A DNA stretch of 6,133 bases from Parachlamydiaceae bacterium. GTDB taxonomy: Bacteria > Chlamydiota > Chlamydiia > Chlamydiales > Parachlamydiaceae. Each line of letters begins with the position of its first letter. Positions within the stretch are counted from its first letter, which is position 1. The notes under the pieces were generated by a model. It worked only from the letters and a program-made list of their open reading frames with translations. It did no database searches and had not been told where the DNA came from. The position numbers and the translations under genes are program-made. Positions 4,156 through 6,133 of the stretch are shown here, one piece after another. The stretch lies in the NCBI GenBank assembly GCA_013815395.1, contig JACDGH010000165.1, positions 1 through 6,133 on the forward strand. Direction: 5' to 3'.

Positions 4156-6133
4156 TTAAAACAAATTCTGGGCCATTTTTAATTGATCAGGTGATCCTAC
4201 CACAATTAAGGTGTCAGCCACTTCAATCTTTGTAGAAGGTTCGACGGAATTAAGAGTATTTCCACTCCTTCTAATTTGTAAAATCGTGAGACCATGCTTA
4301 TTGCGAAAAGCATTATCAACAATTGTTTTACCTACAAAAGATGAATTAGCAGATACTTGAAATGTGTGAATATGGGATTGCTTCAAATCCAATTGATTTT
4401 CTTGCCGTGCCGCTTCATCGGAACTGTGCCAGTGTAAGGTTTCATAGCCTTCTATTCTTAAATCTCTTGTAAGCTTGAAAATTAACTCTTGGGCCACTTC
4501 ACATTTTTCGAGCACCCGTGAAAAAATTTCCAGAGACGATCCAAATTCATCGGGAATAACATCGCTAGCTCCTGCTTGAAACATGGGAGGGACCTCTTGA
4601 AAATATCGAGTGCGCGTGATCACATAAATATTTGGATTTAAATCCTTTGCTATTTGCACAATGCGCAATGAAGCTACAGGATCATTAATCACCACAGCCA
4701 AGACTCGCGCTGTTTTAATACCACAATGAGAAAGCACCGAACGATGGGAAGCATCGCCATAATGTATGGGCTCCCCACGGCTCTTTTCCATCTTAACCGT
4801 ATCAGTGTTCATTTCCAAGATCTCATATGGGATAGCTGCTTCTTTAGCAGCGCGCGCTAAATGTTTTCCTCGCAATCCAAAGCCAATAATAACTATATGA
4901 TCTTTCTTCTGATGATTTCCAGCCTCTTCAGGAAAAAAATTATAACCTGTTTTAATTTTTTGGGGCAAAGGTAATTGATCAACTGTCTGAGCTAAACGAT
5001 TAGACAAAGATATTAGCAAAGGGGTTATTGACATAGTTAAAAGAGAGACAGCTAAAAATAATTGATAATAATATTCTGAGGCTAAGCCTGCATGCATGCC
5101 TGATAATGCCAAAACAAAAGAAAATTCCCCTACTTGACTCACGGCTACACCTGCGAGGATCGCTGAACGCAGTGGCATACCCAAAACTATTGCACCGGAA
5201 CCTGCCATAACCGCTTTAAGGATTACAACAAGAATTGTTATTAGCGCTATATATATGGGCTGATGAGCAACAAAACTAATATCTAGTAACATTCCCATAG
5301 ACACGAAAAAGAAACTAGTAAATATCTCTTGAAAAGGAAGAACATTCCCAAGAGCTTCATCGCTGTACTCTGATTCAGAAACTATTAGGCCTGCTAAAAA
5401 AGCGCCTAATGATAGGGATAGCCCGACTGAAGAGGTAATCCAAGCAATCGCAAAACAAGTCGTTAGTACCGTTAGTAAAAAAAGCTCCCGATTGCGTGTA
5501 CGGGCAACATAATATAATAACTTGGGGACGAGTTTAAACGCGGCATATGACATCAAACTTAAAACTGAGATGCCTTTAATAAAAATTAGGAGATGCGCGC
5601 TATCAAAACCTTCACTGGCTCCCGCAAGCAAAGGGATTAATAACATCATGGGCACGGCTATAATATCCTGAAAAATTAAAATACCAACAACTAACCTTCC
5701 ATGAGGTGTGTCAGAATCTCCTCTTTCATCCAATAATCTTAAAACTATCGCCGTGCTACTTAAAGAAATCAAAAAACCAAGAAAAACTGCAGCTCCCCAT
5801 GTGCTGCCATAAATAAGTTTGCTCACAAAAAAGCACACCGAAGTAGTTAAAAAAACTTGAAGAAAGCCTCCAACTAAGAAATAATATTTATATTTAATAA
5901 TTTTCTGCAGAGAAAATTCCATTCCTACCGTAAACAATAGTAAAACAATACCAATGGTGGCCAATATCTGCACATCTTCAATGCCTTTAACTAGTGCAAG
6001 CCCGTGAGGTCCGCATAAAACTCCTGTTGCTAAAAACCCAACTACCGCAGGCAAGCGCAATCTATGGCATATCAATAGCACACCAATAGACAGAGCAAAA
6101 ATAATCACAATTTCTTCGAGAATCGGCACTTCC
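4156..6133 (-). CDS. CPA2-family monovalent cation:proton antiporter with RCK (TrkA-N/TrkA-C) module, 5' end cut by window
   Basis: This KefB/KefC-type inner-membrane transporter exchanges potassium or sodium for protons. Numbered from the GTG at 6129 (657 residues visible), residues 1 to about 380 form 12-13 membrane helices, including the family hallmark FQDIIAVP at 153-160 with Q154 and D155. A TrkA-N Rossmann domain follows (about 410-525) with the nucleotide-binding GFGLRG (416-421) and an acidic E439 at the end of the second strand, suggesting NAD(H) binding. A helical linker leads to a TrkA-C domain (about 583-657). KefB and KefC proper are shorter and lack TrkA-C, so this is a different subgroup, and glutathione gating should not be assumed. 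The GTG is probably not the true start: the codon upstream is GAA and base 6133 reads G, so an ATG ending at 6133 would give MEVPILEEIV, the N-terminus expected for relatives. It is the first visible gene of an operon with the DUF2937-like gene. Confidence 0.92.
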   Translation of the reverse strand, partial: EVPILEEIVIIFALSIGVLLICHRLRLPAVVGFLATGVLCGPHGLALVKGIEDVQILATIGIVLLLFTVGMEFSLQKIIKYKYYFLVGGFLQVFLTTSVCFFVSKLIYGSTWGAAVFLGFLISLSSTAIVLRLLDERGDSDTPHGRLVVGILIFQDIIAVPMMLLIPLLAGASEGFDSAHLLIFIKGISVLSLMSYAAFKLVPKLLYYVARTRNRELFLLTVLTTCFAIAWITSSVGLSLSLGAFLAGLIVSESEYSDEALGNVLPFQEIFTSFFFVSMGMLLDISFVAHQPIYIALITILVVILKAVMAGSGAIVLGMPLRSAILAGVAVSQVGEFSFVLALSGMHAGLASEYYYQLFLAVSLLTMSITPLLISLSNRLAQTVDQLPLPQKIKTGYNFFPEEAGNHQKKDHIVIIGFGLRGKHLARAAKEAAIPYEILEMNTDTVKMEKSRGEPIHYGDASHRSVLSHCGIKTARVLAVVINDPVASLRIVQIAKDLNPNIYVITRTRYFQEVPPMFQAGASDVIPDEFGSSLEIFSRVLEKCEVAQELIFKLTRDLRIEGYETLHWHSSDEAARQENQLDLKQSHIHTFQVSANSSFVGKTIVDNAFRNKHGLTILQIRRSGNTLNSVEPSTKIEVADTLIVVGSPDQLKMAQNLF

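Overview
The window looks like an ordinary chromosomal segment from a moderately AT-rich Gram-negative bacterium. The best guess is a proteobacterium: the pyrophosphatase closely resembles the potassium-independent H+-PPases I know from Alphaproteobacteria such as Rhodospirillum, and the DUF2937-type protein belongs to a family I know mainly from Proteobacteria. A host-associated, low-GC alphaproteobacterial lineage would fit, but that is inference; no rRNA or other firm taxonomic marker is present.

Layout, left to right. Positions 1-472 are non-coding. They hold a terminator-like hairpin at the left edge, a nested inverted repeat, a short 17-bp tandem repeat, a candidate leftward promoter, and a block of shuffled 9-bp repeats (consensus AAAGGACNT) in both orientations. 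Part of that block forms the probable terminator of the next gene. Positions 473-2560 (minus strand) encode a complete membrane H+-translocating pyrophosphatase, hppA. Positions 2561-3009 are a divergent intergenic region with a candidate hppA promoter, a 28-bp imperfect palindrome, and an 86-bp element with 22-bp terminal inverted repeats that resembles a MITE or extragenic palindrome. Positions 3046-3522 (plus strand; longest reading frame from 3010) encode a small Lys/Ala-rich helical protein that I do not recognise. It converges on a two-gene minus-strand operon: a CPA2-type cation:proton antiporter with a C-terminal RCK module (4156 to beyond the right edge), followed 14 bp later by a DUF2937-like membrane protein (3578-4141).

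Functionally, hppA would use pyrophosphate to pump protons out of the cytoplasm, and the antiporter would spend the proton gradient on monovalent-cation exchange under nucleotide control. Both serve proton and cation homeostasis, but they are separate transcription units divided by an oppositely oriented gene, so direct co-regulation is not shown. I do not see a new multi-gene system. The least explained parts are the 9-bp repeat block, the 86-bp inverted-repeat element, the unknown small gene, and the link between the DUF2937 protein and the antiporter.
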